DNA of 64,000 bases, from the NCBI RefSeq assembly GCF_001680005.1, contig NC_033560.1, positions 561,501 to 625,500 of the forward strand, given 5' to 3'. The DNA comes from Plasmodium coatneyi. Its lineage: Eukaryota; Apicomplexa; Aconoidasida; Haemosporida; Plasmodiidae. Positions within the stretch are counted from its first letter, which is position 1. Each line of letters starts with the position of its first letter. Of this stretch, positions 47,601-57,456 are shown piece by piece. The notes beneath the pieces are model-generated. The model was not told where the DNA came from. It ran no database searches and was given only the letters and a program-made list of their open reading frames with translations. The position numbers and the translations under genes were made by a program.

Positions 47601-49055
47601 GAGAACAGTTCCACCAACGATGAGCGAAAGAGAACTTACCAAACGGTACACATATCAGATTACTACCAAGTAAAAAAGAAAAAACTGCGTTCAGGAAAAA
47701 GGGTTAGAAAGGGGAGCAGCATGGTAGATGGAACTTACGAACAAAATTGCCATTCCTCGGAAACGCCCAAAATGACATGGAAAAAAAAATTAATTAAATA
47801 TTTAAAAACCATTCCTACCACTGTTCAGGAAGAGAAAGTTTCCATTCAGGTAGATTGCTCCGTAAGAACATTTAACATAGAAAATTATATTAACCAGAAT
47901 GCCCTTAACAGTATAATACATCTGATGAAGCCCCAGAATTTTGTCCTCCTTCCAAGTTGTAATAATTTCTTTTCTTTTCATTTAGAAATGTTACTGCACG
48001 CGTCGATACAGCCCATGGATGAAGTAAAGTTCCACAGTTTTTACATCCCCAATTTTTCCAGCAGTGAAAATAAGAGGAGCATTTATTTGAACCGCTACTT
48101 TTGCTCCAGTGGAAAAACTCTCGATTCGGTTAGCATTCCATTAAGTGTTCGTTACGAGAATGTGTGCATAAAAAATATCTACACGATGATCAACACGGCC
48201 AAGGTTGCCGATAATCAGATGAACGTTTTTAAAATTAAGGCCACCATGAGTTCCACAAGAGGCGAACCGAATTCGCAGCTATGTACCAGGAGGTAAGCCC
48301 CAGGACGTGCACCACGTGGAGTGCCACGTGGGTCCAAAATATTACGTGTGTTTTGTTAGCATAGCCACTTTACGTAATTGCTCCCCCTCTGCAGGCGAAA
48401 ACGGTTCATTAACGAGCACAGCACCTTCTGGAGCGAATTCAGCGAGGCGAACTACTCCCTTGCGATAGACAACCAGGATGAAGAGACACAAGAAGGGGAA
48501 AAAAACACAAAGGAAGAAAAGGAAAGTCAAAACCAGGGGGAACAAAATACCCCCAATGAAACGAACCAAAGTGGAGATAAGGAAAAGTCGAATGAGAAGA
48601 AACCCTTTTTGGATTACTACATGGATGATGAGGAAGCCAGCGGAGGAGCAACACAGGAGGAAGAAGATCAGGATCATGCAGGAGAATCATCGGACGACTC
48701 CGACGCTTCGTCCGAAATGCGGGACATTCTCCCCAATGAAGACAACACAAATGAAGAACACACCCCAAGTGGTAGTATCTACATCGGTGAAGTCAGCATG
48801 AAAAATCTATCCCATGCTATAAGTAGCACATTTAAAAGATCCTTAAACTTTACCCAAGAAAATCAAATCATAATTGACGGGAAGACATGTGTTAAGAAGG
48901 AAGAGCGGGACATAGCCACTCGAGGAACGATGGGTAACAAAAAAGTCGAGAGAACAAAAAGGAATATCGTTTGGAAAGTTCAGAGCTCCCTAGACCCGTC
49001 ATTCTACATTCTGCGAAACGTTCTGAAGGATATGTACAACCATGTTTCTATATGA
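44642..49055 (+). CDS. CPSF2: Cleavage and polyadenylation specificity factor subunit 2 (CPSF100)
   Basis: Five exons, 44642-45027, 45234-45841, 46060-46147, 46256-48292 and 48395-49055, join in phase to 1259 residues. The metallo-beta-lactamase part contains YVLINCGWDDQF near residue 110 and VDVVLLTNHSLSYVGCAPL, aligning with the CPSF2 segments around LDCGWDEHF and AVLLSHPDPLHLGALPY. The beta-CASP part begins with VDIDSGVFLDLLFHINALLE, spliced across two introns. As in CPSF2 generally, the HxHxDH zinc motif is missing, so it should be a non-catalytic partner of the CPSF73 endonuclease in mRNA 3' processing. A charged insertion with long Asp/Glu and Lys runs (about 480-870) interrupts the beta-CASP region, and a second acidic stretch lies near residue 1090. 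Confidence 0.88.
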
Positions 49056-50310
49056 GAGGAGCCATATGCAGGGGGGCATGAGCACTGTCTCCCTGCGTTT
49101 ATATACGTACTTTCGCACTGAGTAGTGCCTTTACAATTTCCCCCCTTTTTTTTTGTTTCAAAATGGTAAACCTGTGTTTATTGTTCCCTTAAAAGTGTTT
49201 TTTTTTTTTTTTTTTTTCACTTCCCTCAAGTGACTTTTAACATTACATATGTGCAGTACTTGAAAGGCATCCTTAAAAAGGTATGCTTTACCTGTATGTG
49301 CTAAATGAGTTTCCTTTTAGAAAGCATCCCCTCCATTTTAAACTTCCTTTTGCTTTGAAAGTTGCTCCACTGTGGTTGGTCACAATTGGAGCAACACGGA
49401 GAACACCCATTTCACGGAAGATTCTTAAAATACTTGTTGTAAGAGGGTGTACCATTCGACGCGCCCTTCGCGATCTGCGTTTTGGAGCGGCCACAAGGAG
49501 AAAATGCCCATGTGCAGAAAGAGACTTTTTTCCAACGTTGTGTATACAGCATATGTCCTTTGTAAATACCTTTGAGAAGCTATTCTTTTTTATCTTACCC
49601 AAATGGGGGAAACGGATTTAACACACCCCACAGTTGGCACATAACAGTGGACAGGACAGCGGCGTAAGTAGCCACTTCCCAAAGCAAAATCCAGTGTAAC
49701 TATATTTTTTTATCACATAATTTCCTTTTCGTGTTGCTATTCTTTCAGTGTTTAAAAAAAAAAAAAAAAATACATCTGAACTGATTTTCGCACGATTCGT
49801 TAAGCATTCTTATTAGCTTTCACATGCACATGTATGTATATAGCTCCTTCAGTTACAGAAAAAAAAAAAAATTACATAAGTTTACAACGCATGCGTGGCT
49901 CCATACGTACGAACAAGCGCGTACGTACATATTAACACAGTTAACGATTTATGATTAATGAATGATGAATGGCGATGAATTATTTATTTTTTTTATTTTT
50001 TATTTATTATTTTTTTTTTGGAAGGATTACTTTGTGGGACACACATGTAAACGCACACCAGGTGCGCGTTCAAAAGGGTCGCATGGGCCACAACGCACAT
50101 GGTGTTTTGCAGTGTGCATATATGCTCTTCCATACATGGGAGGTGTGCACGGGGGAAAATGCGAACGCACGTGTGAAGCCCCATAGAGGCGTGCAATACA
50201 TATATTCCCCGTCCTTTTCATGAAACTGGAACAACACTATAATACTAGCCACAGTACCAGTATGCTCAGCAGCGATTTTTGTGGTGATGCTTTGCTTCCG
50301 ATTTGACGGA
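49056..50310. other. Convergent intergenic region between CPSF2 and HSP70-1
   Basis: Holds the 3' UTRs of both genes, with T or A runs at about 49199-49217, 49754-49770 and 50000-50020. Overlapping frames at 49283-49621 are short, lack domains and are not accepted as genes. Confidence 0.5.
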
Positions 50311-52359
50311 TCAATCGACTTCCTCGACAGTGGGTCCACTTCCAGCGGGAGCACCTCCGGGCATTCCACCACCTGGCATGCCACCTGGGAAATTCATTCC
50401 ACCTGGCATTCCGCCACCGGGCATGCCTCCTGGCATACCTCCAGGCATTCCACCGGGCATTCCGCCAGCTGCACCACCGACGTCCTGATATATCTTGGAC
50501 ATGATGGGAGCACAAACGGATTCAGCTTCCTTCTGTTTCGATTCATATTCTTCTTTGCTAGCCAATTGGTTCTTCTCTAACCATTCCAATATGGTAGTGA
50601 TACTCTTCATGCAAGTTTCAATTTCAGATGGCTGCAATTTCTCTTTTATTTTCTGGTCCTCTAATGAGCTCTTCACACCGTAGCAGTAATTTTCGAGGCT
50701 GTTTCTGGCTTCAATTCTCTTCTTATTTTCTTCATCTTCTGCTTTGTACTTTTCAGCGTCGTTCACCATACGGTCAATTTCTTCTGGGGACAATCTTCCC
50801 TTGTCATTGGTAATGGTAATATGGTTCTGTTTTCCCGTGGATTTTTCAACAGCAGTAACATTAAGGATACCATTAGCATCAATATCAAAGGTAACTTCAA
50901 TTTGTGGGACTTTTCTCGGTGCTGGTGGGATACCGTCTAGGTGAAATTTACCCAACAAGTTGTTGTCCTTAGTTAGGGCTCTCTCTCCTTCGTACACTTG
51001 GATCAACACTCCTGGTTGGTTATCAGCATAGGTAGTGAAGATTTGACTCTTCTTTGCTGGGATGGTGGTATTTCTCTCAATCAGCTTGGTCATAACTCCT
51101 CCTGCGGTTTCCAAACCGAGGGATAAGGAACACACATCTAAGAGCAACAAATCTTGTACCGCATTGGATTGGTCACCAGACAAAATGGCTGCTTGTACTG
51201 CTGCACCATACGCAACGGCTTCATCAGGGTTGATGGATCTGCAGGCTTCCTTTCCGTTAAAGAACTCCTTAATGAGTGTTTGAATTTTGGGAATTCTTGT
51301 GGAACCACCAACAAGGACAACTTCGTGCACGCTCTTCTTGTCCATCATGGCATCTTTCAATACCTTCTCAACAGGAATTAGCGTATCACGGAAGTAATCG
51401 ATACAGAGTTCCTCAAATCTGGCTCTACTCACCGTCACACTGTAGTCGATACCTTCGAAAAGGGAGTCAATTTCGATGGTGGCTTGTGTAGAGGAGGATA
51501 AGGTACGCTTGGCTCTCTCACATTGAGTTCGTAATCTTCTTAAGGCTCTGCTATTCTTAGATAAATCCTTTCCTCTATTTTTTCTTTTAAAATCTTCAAC
51601 ACAAAAGTTCACCAACCTGTTGTCAAAATCTTCACCTCCTAAGTGCGTATCTCCAGCTGTGGCCTTCACTTCGAAAATTCCATCCTCAATCGTTAGGAGG
51701 GATACATCGAAAGTTCCTCCTCCGAGGTCGAAAATGAGGATGTTCTTTTCACCCTTTCCTTTTTTGTGCAGACCATAAGCAATAGCAGCTGCAGTTGGCT
51801 CGTTGATAATTCTCATGACATTCAAACCAGCAATAGTACCTGCGTCCTTCGTGGCTTGCCTTTGTGAATCATTAAAATAAGCTGGCACGGTAATGACTGC
51901 ATTTTTTATGGACTTTCCTAAAAACGCTTCTGCATTTTCTTTCATCTTTTGCAAAACCATGGAAGAGATTTCTTCAGGGTGGAATAATTTCTTCTCTCCC
52001 TGATAGGATACCTCAATCATGGGCTTCTCATCAACACCGGACTTGACAGTAAATGGCCAGTGTTTCATATCGCTCTGCACAGAAGATTCAGTGAACTTCC
52101 TTCCAATTAACCTCTTTGCATCAAAAACAGTGTTCTCTGGGTTCCTTGCCACTTGGTTCTTAGCGGCATCTCCAATTAGCCTCTCCGTGTCAGTGAAGGC
52201 AACGTAAGATGGAGTGGTTCTGTTTCCCTGGTCATTGGCAATGATATCTACATTTTCGTTTCTCCATACTCCGACGCAGGAATAGGTGGTACCAAGGTCA
52301 ATACCGATGGCGATGTTCGATTCGGGGAGGTTTGGCTTGGCTGCTTTTCCGCTTGCCAT
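50311..52359 (-). CDS. HSP70-1: Cytosolic/nuclear heat shock protein 70 (HSP70-1)
   Basis: An intronless gene of 682 residues. The N-terminus carries the ATPase phosphate-1 loop GIDLGTTYSCVGVW, then IFDLGGGTFDVSLL and VLVGGSTRIPKIQ. The substrate domain follows, and the C-terminus ends in EEVD, the cytosolic Hop/CHIP-binding motif. No signal or transit peptide is present. Before EEVD lie Gly-Gly-Met-Pro repeats typical of the Plasmodium cytosolic HSP70-1. It folds nascent and stress-damaged proteins and assists protein export in blood stages. The upstream region holds clustered G-boxes (53019-53062 and 53379-53390), the element linked to heat-shock gene expression in Plasmodium. Codon use is more regular than in its neighbours, as expected for a very highly expressed gene. 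Confidence 0.97.
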   Translation of the reverse strand: MASGKAAKPNLPESNIAIGIDLGTTYSCVGVWRNENVDIIANDQGNRTTPSYVAFTDTERLIGDAAKNQVARNPENTVFDAKRLIGRKFTESSVQSDMKHWPFTVKSGVDEKPMIEVSYQGEKKLFHPEEISSMVLQKMKENAEAFLGKSIKNAVITVPAYFNDSQRQATKDAGTIAGLNVMRIINEPTAAAIAYGLHKKGKGEKNILIFDLGGGTFDVSLLTIEDGIFEVKATAGDTHLGGEDFDNRLVNFCVEDFKRKNRGKDLSKNSRALRRLRTQCERAKRTLSSSTQATIEIDSLFEGIDYSVTVSRARFEELCIDYFRDTLIPVEKVLKDAMMDKKSVHEVVLVGGSTRIPKIQTLIKEFFNGKEACRSINPDEAVAYGAAVQAAILSGDQSNAVQDLLLLDVCSLSLGLETAGGVMTKLIERNTTIPAKKSQIFTTYADNQPGVLIQVYEGERALTKDNNLLGKFHLDGIPPAPRKVPQIEVTFDIDANGILNVTAVEKSTGKQNHITITNDKGRLSPEEIDRMVNDAEKYKAEDEENKKRIEARNSLENYCYGVKSSLEDQKIKEKLQPSEIETCMKSITTILEWLEKNQLASKEEYESKQKEAESVCAPIMSKIYQDVGGAAGGMPGGMPGGMPGGMPGGGMPGGMNFPGGMPGGGMPGGAPAGSGPTVEEVD
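50355..50472 (-). repeat. GGMP-encoding repeats in HSP70-1
   Basis: Tandem 12-15 bp units encode GGMP and GGGMP repeats before the terminal EEVD motif. Such repeats are characteristic of Plasmodium cytosolic HSP70 and vary in number between species. Confidence 0.9.
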
Positions 52360-53018
52360 TTTGGAAATTTCAATAGGGAAAAAAGTAGAAAACTTGGCAA
52401 AATAGGGAGTAAACTTAGGGGTTATTATATTATACTCTCCTTAACGCTCTTCCGTTAACGGTAAAAGCAGGTTCAGTACAATAAAGAAGTGCTTAAAATT
52501 ACAACGCAGCAGGTTTGCGCAGTTGTTCCAATTATTCTTGCGAAAAAAGGGAAGCAACAAGAAAAGCAGTGATTACTCACGGGGAAAAAAAAAAAAAATT
52601 GCAGAAAAGGTTCTTATTTATTTTTTTTTTTACCACAAAATGAGAAAACACAGGACAACGAGGAAAAAAAAGGAAAGAAAAGGAAAAAACAATTATATAT
52701 TATATTTTAATATAATAGGAGAATAAAAGATATTTTTTATTACAATTCCGCAAAAATGGGAATATATGCCTCAGTTGGTCATAAATTTTTGCTGTACATA
52801 CAATGAAATTGTATATATGATATAAATTACTTTTTGACTTATATTTTTCTTTTTTTGCAAAAAAATAAAAAAAAAATGTTTATAAAAATGTTTTGTAAAT
52901 CCGTTTTACAAAAAAAAAAAAAAAATTATTTCAGCTTCATTTTTTTCATATTTTTTGTTCAAAATTTAGGGGACTAAATTTCGTTACTTTTCGAAAATTG
53001 GTCCTGGGGCAAGCCGGT

Positions 53019-53062
53019 AAGGGGAAAAGAAGGGATGGGGCCACGGGGCCATTTGGCCCCGT
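53019..53062. promoter_or_regulatory. G-box cluster with palindromic core upstream of HSP70-1
   Basis: Four matches to the Plasmodium G-box consensus (A/G)NGGGG(C/A) lie within 44 bp: AAGGGGA (53019-53025), ATGGGGC (53035-53041), ACGGGGC (53043-53049) and, on the minus strand, ACGGGGC (53062-53056). The last two form a perfect inverted repeat, CGGGGCCA-TT-TGGCCCCG. The cluster is about 660-700 bp upstream of the HSP70-1 start codon. G-boxes were described upstream of P. falciparum heat-shock genes, so a role here is likely. Confidence 0.6.
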
Positions 53063-53378
53063 CGTTGCGTTGGTGCGTTGGTAACATGCGCATATATATA
53101 AAAAAAAAATACGCTGCTTTTTATAAGTTTATATATGTATGCTACATGAAGTATGGGATTTGTTATATGCGGCATATTCTTATATATGCTTGCGGATTGT
53201 GCCCCCTTTCCCCGGGCACAACTGCTCATCGCAGGCGTATGCAGCGTTATATATATGCATACATAATATTATGTATATAAAATTACATGCGTGTATTTTT
53301 TCGTGAGCCGACGCAAAACATAGGCGCAAATTTTATTTAATGTATGCTTTTTTTGGTGCTAATGCGTGAACAAAAATG

Positions 53379-53390
53379 GCCCCGCCCCGC
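53379..53390. promoter_or_regulatory. Overlapping minus-strand G-box cores
   Basis: The sequence GCCCCGCCCCGC gives two overlapping minus-strand GCGGGGC cores about 1 kb upstream of HSP70-1. It stands out in an AT-rich background and fits the same consensus as the stronger cluster at 53019-53062. Confidence 0.4.
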
Positions 53391-55610
53391 CCGTCCATGT
53401 TTATTTTTTTTTAGCTACGCTTACATTACAGAGAGAGAATTTTTTACTCAAAATTCTGTGGCAGGCTCACCCGATTACGCGAGCTTTTGCAGAATATGAG
53501 CGTTTTTGCAAAGTGAACATGTTTCTCTTTTTTTTTCCTTCTTGCTTATCACGTGATAGCGTACATAAACTTATCAAACAGGTTGCCGAAAATGATCTTT
53601 TCTTTTATATATATATGCCCCTTTTTTTTAATGGTCTCCAAGCTATACATTGTTTTAAACCCCTCCATAAAAGGGCATATATATAAAAGAAAGAAGGATA
53701 GTCATCCCCCCTATTCACCCAATATCTGCGATATTATTTATATGATGCTCCCATATTAATTATTAATTTGCTTCTCACAGCAGCAGGTTCTTCTTGCGTT
53801 ATGTTATACGGCAGTCCCCCACGGGGCGCTGTAAGCTTTGCATATATTTACCGAAAATATCCTGCATATTATTTCCCCCCGGGTGAACAGCCAAGTTGAA
53901 CGCGTTCCATCGTGCAGAGTCGCAAAAAAAAAAAAAAAAAAAAAATGAGATCATGATGGGGCCATTTTTTTTCCCCCTTGCGAAGGATAAACCTCATCCT
54001 GTATGAAGTAAGCCTTTCAAAGGAGAAGCGCATTTACTCTCTGCGCGCACTCCTGCGAATAACAGTAACGGGCAAAAAAAAATATGCCCATCCCATGGCC
54101 ATTTATATATATATATATGTATGTGACTATATGTATATTCGAACAGCTGTTATTTTTCTCCTCTATTTGGAACTTCAAATGGTGAAAGTACGCGGAAGGG
54201 AAAAATGAGAGTCAAAAAAAAAAAAAAAAAAAAAGCCCTTTCTACTTGTAAGTTTATAATTTCGCGAAAAATATGTAATGATGAAGGTCACCTATTGTAG
54301 CGCCAGTTGTTATGCGTTAAAAATAGTAATGTTCTCCTTTCCATTGCCTTTTTAACCGACGCAATGTATGCCGAAATGAAGCGGTTTGTACCCTTTGGGG
54401 GATTGTCCAATATTAAGGTGTTAAGTTAGTATTAACAGAATTTCATCCTTTTTGTCCCCTTTTTTGTTCCCTTTTTTTATGCGAATTCTTCGAAATTAAA
54501 ACAATCCAGCGAAGGCCATAACCATATAATGCAAGACATTACTGCTGATGAGCGGTCCACTTTATATGCTTGTAAACGCATAACGGGAAAGCACTTCTAA
54601 AGAATTAACAAATTTGTACATACACTTCCCCTTTCATCAAACATCAAAAGGAGGTATGTGTTACTTTTGTTCACGTGAAAAAAAGAGCAAAGTCGACAAA
54701 TTATAAAACCAACGTGGACCAGACTGGCGGGGAATAGCCCTGAGGGTGAAGATTCCCACAGTGGAAATGCATACAAAATGGTGTTCATTAACCCATCCGT
54801 AAATTCTGAGAACATTTTTCACTTGCAAATTTTTTTTTCTCCCTTTTTCCGTAAGTTAAAGGGGGAGGAAAATAAAAAGTACTTTAAAAAAAAAAAAAAA
54901 GAAAAGAAAAGAAAAACTGCTTTTCTTTTAAGCATACACAATTTGGAATGGGTATAAAAAGACCAAAAATTGCGAAAAGGGGTTAATAAAGAAAAAATCG
55001 TTTACCCGCTTCGTCTCGCCCCATTCCAGTTTTGCACAGCAAAGGGGGGAGGGAAACCCATTTATAGTTGGTTTATTCGTCATCATGGTGCGGTGGTGTG
55101 CTATTATACAGGTGTTGTATAACGCATAGGGCTTTTTTCCTTACATTTTTTAAAATAGACGAAATGTACTTGCTTGCAAATAATATATATATGACTGTTC
55201 AATAACATTATCATCACCTCGTGCTTCTTTCCCTTGTGTGTTGAGCCTATATTTTTATACCCTCAATGGGGATATTCCCCTGTAAAGCGCCACTGCCTCC
55301 GCATGATTTGCGTAAGTTTTGGACAAACCGAATGGTTTAAAATGGTACGAGGTAGAAATGATCGAACGTTTTATAGGGCCGCCCCCTCCCCCCATCATCC
55401 CTCCTTTGCCATGTATCCCCTTCGATGTGCTCATAATATATAGTACATGCTAATACATGCTAGTATATACCAAGGCGCAACTTGCGCAGAAACCTTTTTA
55501 TAAATCGTTCCAAATGGCGAATGCCACTTCTGTGCGATTGGTACATACACAAATACACAATTTCAACCATCTGCTTTTCATACAGTATATTTGCTCACAG
55601 GAAGTCCAAA

Positions 55611-55914
55611 ATGGTTCGAATATATAGTAAGCCGTGCCGCCTTTGCAAAACATTGACAAAAATAGAAAAGCAGCACATGGCGGAGAATTATCAAAAAATT
55701 AGAGTAGACGCTCAAAAGTGGTGAGGATAACACACGGCGCTCCCCCCAATCTTCAGCGGGGTTGCATTGGCCACCGCAATTTTTTTTTTCCTTTTTTTTA
55801 TGGTCCACATGGTTGGCCATGGAAAGCGGCCAAGGCGATCCCTTTCCCTTGTGTATATTTTATCAGCAGGTTTTTACATAAAAACGTGGCGCAGCCAAAG
55901 GCAAAAAAAAAATA
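55611..55914 (+). CDS. Possible two-exon small protein (doubtful)
   Basis: An ATG at 55611 opens a Cys/Lys-rich frame (KPCRLCKTLTKIEKQHMAEN) to a GTGAGG donor after 55720. An acceptor at 55869 could join, in phase, to a short basic tail ending near 55914, for about 51 residues. I recognise no family, and the acceptor lacks a strong pyrimidine tract. It could be a 5' UTR exon of a downstream gene or chance. Confidence 0.22.
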
Positions 55915-56003
55915 AATAAGCATCACAATTATTAAAAAAAAAAAAAAAAAAAATGAAAGAATGGAAAAATGGAGCCGACGTGCCGAAGGAAAAAATCCGT
56001 TGA

Positions 56004-56306
56004 ATGTCGCATACAACTTTGAAAAAAAAATTGCGCAGCATAACGGTAAACGGCATAGCGACCAATTATTGCCGAAATGTCCAGCTTAACGCGGAAAATA
56101 AAAAAAAAGGAGGACAGAAATATTTAAATTCAAAGATTGATGAAGAGGAAGCCAACTCTTTTTTAAATACCCCACAACAAAAATTGCCAAAACGTTATGT
56201 TTGCAAAATAAGTACAAAAATTGTTAAGGGGAAAAAACTATCACAGAGGAGGATTTCGAAAGAGTATGAAAACACGAAGAGAGACATGAGGATTTTTCCC
56301 TGTTAG
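56004..56306 (+). CDS. Hypothetical basic protein, possibly with a disrupted 5' frame
   Basis: A 100-residue frame starting at the ATG at 56004, rich in Lys, Asn and Gln (for example LNSKIDEEEANSFLNTPQQK), ends 103 bases before IMP4. Its composition is coding-like but no domain is recognised. Another frame beginning at ATG 55961 runs over the same start and ends at 56089. The two would become one if the nine-A run at 56022-56030 were one base shorter. Either the sequence has a homopolymer error, the gene is broken, or only one frame is real. Confidence 0.35.
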   Translation: MSHTTLKKKLRSITVNGIATNYCRNVQLNAENKKKGGQKYLNSKIDEEEANSFLNTPQQKLPKRYVCKISTKIVKGKKLSQRRISKEYENTKRDMRIFPC

Positions 56307-56409
56307 CATTTTACAACATCGCATAGGGGGGAAGGAATTTGTACATTTGGTTGTGCCTCTTCCCCCAACAGATATACCTGCTGCCATCTCATAAGCTGAT
56401 TTACCAACC

Positions 56410-57456
56410 ATGTTGAGGCGAAACATAAGATTGCGGAAGGAGTACCTTTACTTAAAAAAGGTGGAGGAAGAAAAAAAAAAATACGCAGAGAAGATAAAAA
56501 GCGTAAAGAAGAGTTACAAGGAAAATAAAAAGATACAGGGGGACTTAAAAAATGAAGAAAACGAATTGAGGAAGCAGATGAATCTGTATGACGAAAAAGC
56601 GATTAATAAAAAATTCGATGATGAGTATTTCTTTTCTGGAGTTGAAAACCCACGTGTTTTAATTACCACGTCGAGGAACCCCTCCTCCCAGCTGGAATGT
56701 TTTGCAAAGGAATTTAAACTGCTCATTCCAAATAGCGAAAAGATAAATAGAGGAAGCTATTTCATTAAAGATATTTTAAACTTTGCCAGGAAGAATAACA
56801 TCACGGATGTTATAATTATCCACGAGTATAAGGGGATCCCCCGAAATTTAATAATTTGTCACTTGCCTTTTGGTCCCACTCTCTTCTGTACCATAAAGGA
56901 TTGCAAAATGAGACATGAATTCACAGATCAGCTGGGGAGCGTGTCTTCATGCAACCCTCATTTAATCTTTCATAATTTTAACACAGATTTGGGGAAGCGA
57001 ATTATGTGCATTTTTAAGTACCTCTTTCCGCCAGTTAAAATTAGGATGAATAAAAGGAAGCTTTCTATCTCGAGAAGAAAGGCACAAGGTGGAAATTCGA
57101 AGGAAGAACAAGCAGACTTGCTTGTCACCAACAGTGTGCACCACCACACTCTCGATGAACAAGACGACAAAGAGAACGATGAATTGCAAATCACCTTCAA
57201 AAATAATGAGTATTTTGATCTACAGAAATTTGAAAACAACAGAGTTATCACCTTTTTTAATAAAAATGACGTCATCTACTTTCGGCACTACAATTGGGAA
57301 ACCAATGAGAAGGGCGAAATTATTTTAAATGAAGTTGGACCCCGATTCAGTTTTATCGTTTACAAAATAAACAAAGAAACGCTCGATTCTCTGAATGAGG
57401 ACTATGAGTATGTGTACCGTCCCTTTTTAAATTCGAAGAAGACTCAGCTTGCATAG
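56410..57456 (+). CDS. IMP4: U3 small nucleolar ribonucleoprotein IMP4
   Basis: A single exon of 348 residues. The N-terminus MLRRNIRLRKEYLYLKK is the classic IMP4 start. The Brix domain follows with PRVLITTSRNPSSQLECFAK, INRGSYFIKDI, ITDVIIIHEYKGIPRNLIIC, HLPFGPTLFC, MRHEF and GKRIMCIFKYLFPP. An acidic, His-containing insertion precedes the closing NDVIYFRHYNW and EVGPRFSFIVYKI segments. IMP4 joins Mpp10 and IMP3 in the small-subunit processome and pairs U3 snoRNA with pre-rRNA for 18S processing. The length is near that of other IMP4 proteins plus the insertion. This is the last conserved core gene before the variant gene region. Confidence 0.93.
   Translation: MLRRNIRLRKEYLYLKKVEEEKKKYAEKIKSVKKSYKENKKIQGDLKNEENELRKQMNLYDEKAINKKFDDEYFFSGVENPRVLITTSRNPSSQLECFAKEFKLLIPNSEKINRGSYFIKDILNFARKNNITDVIIIHEYKGIPRNLIICHLPFGPTLFCTIKDCKMRHEFTDQLGSVSSCNPHLIFHNFNTDLGKRIMCIFKYLFPPVKIRMNKRKLSISRRKAQGGNSKEEQADLLVTNSVHHHTLDEQDDKENDELQITFKNNEYFDLQKFENNRVITFFNKNDVIYFRHYNWETNEKGEIILNEVGPRFSFIVYKINKETLDSLNEDYEYVYRPFLNSKKTQLA

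Larger units (their letters stand above)
52360..55610. other. Long HSP70-1 upstream region
   Basis: About 3.2 kb with no convincing protein gene. The part nearest HSP70-1 (52570-52940) is extremely AT-rich. It is followed by a G-box cluster at 53019-53062, more G-box cores at 53379-53390, and isolated copies near 53822 and 53954. Poly(A) lies at about 53925-53944, 54215-54233 and 54886-54900, with (TA)n at 54105-54118. Confidence 0.55.

Noticed and set aside
49283..49621. Opposite-strand frames of 104-112 codons between CPSF2 and HSP70-1
   Set aside because: Both strands are open over the same bases, no domain or splice context is seen, and they lie in a convergent 3' UTR region.
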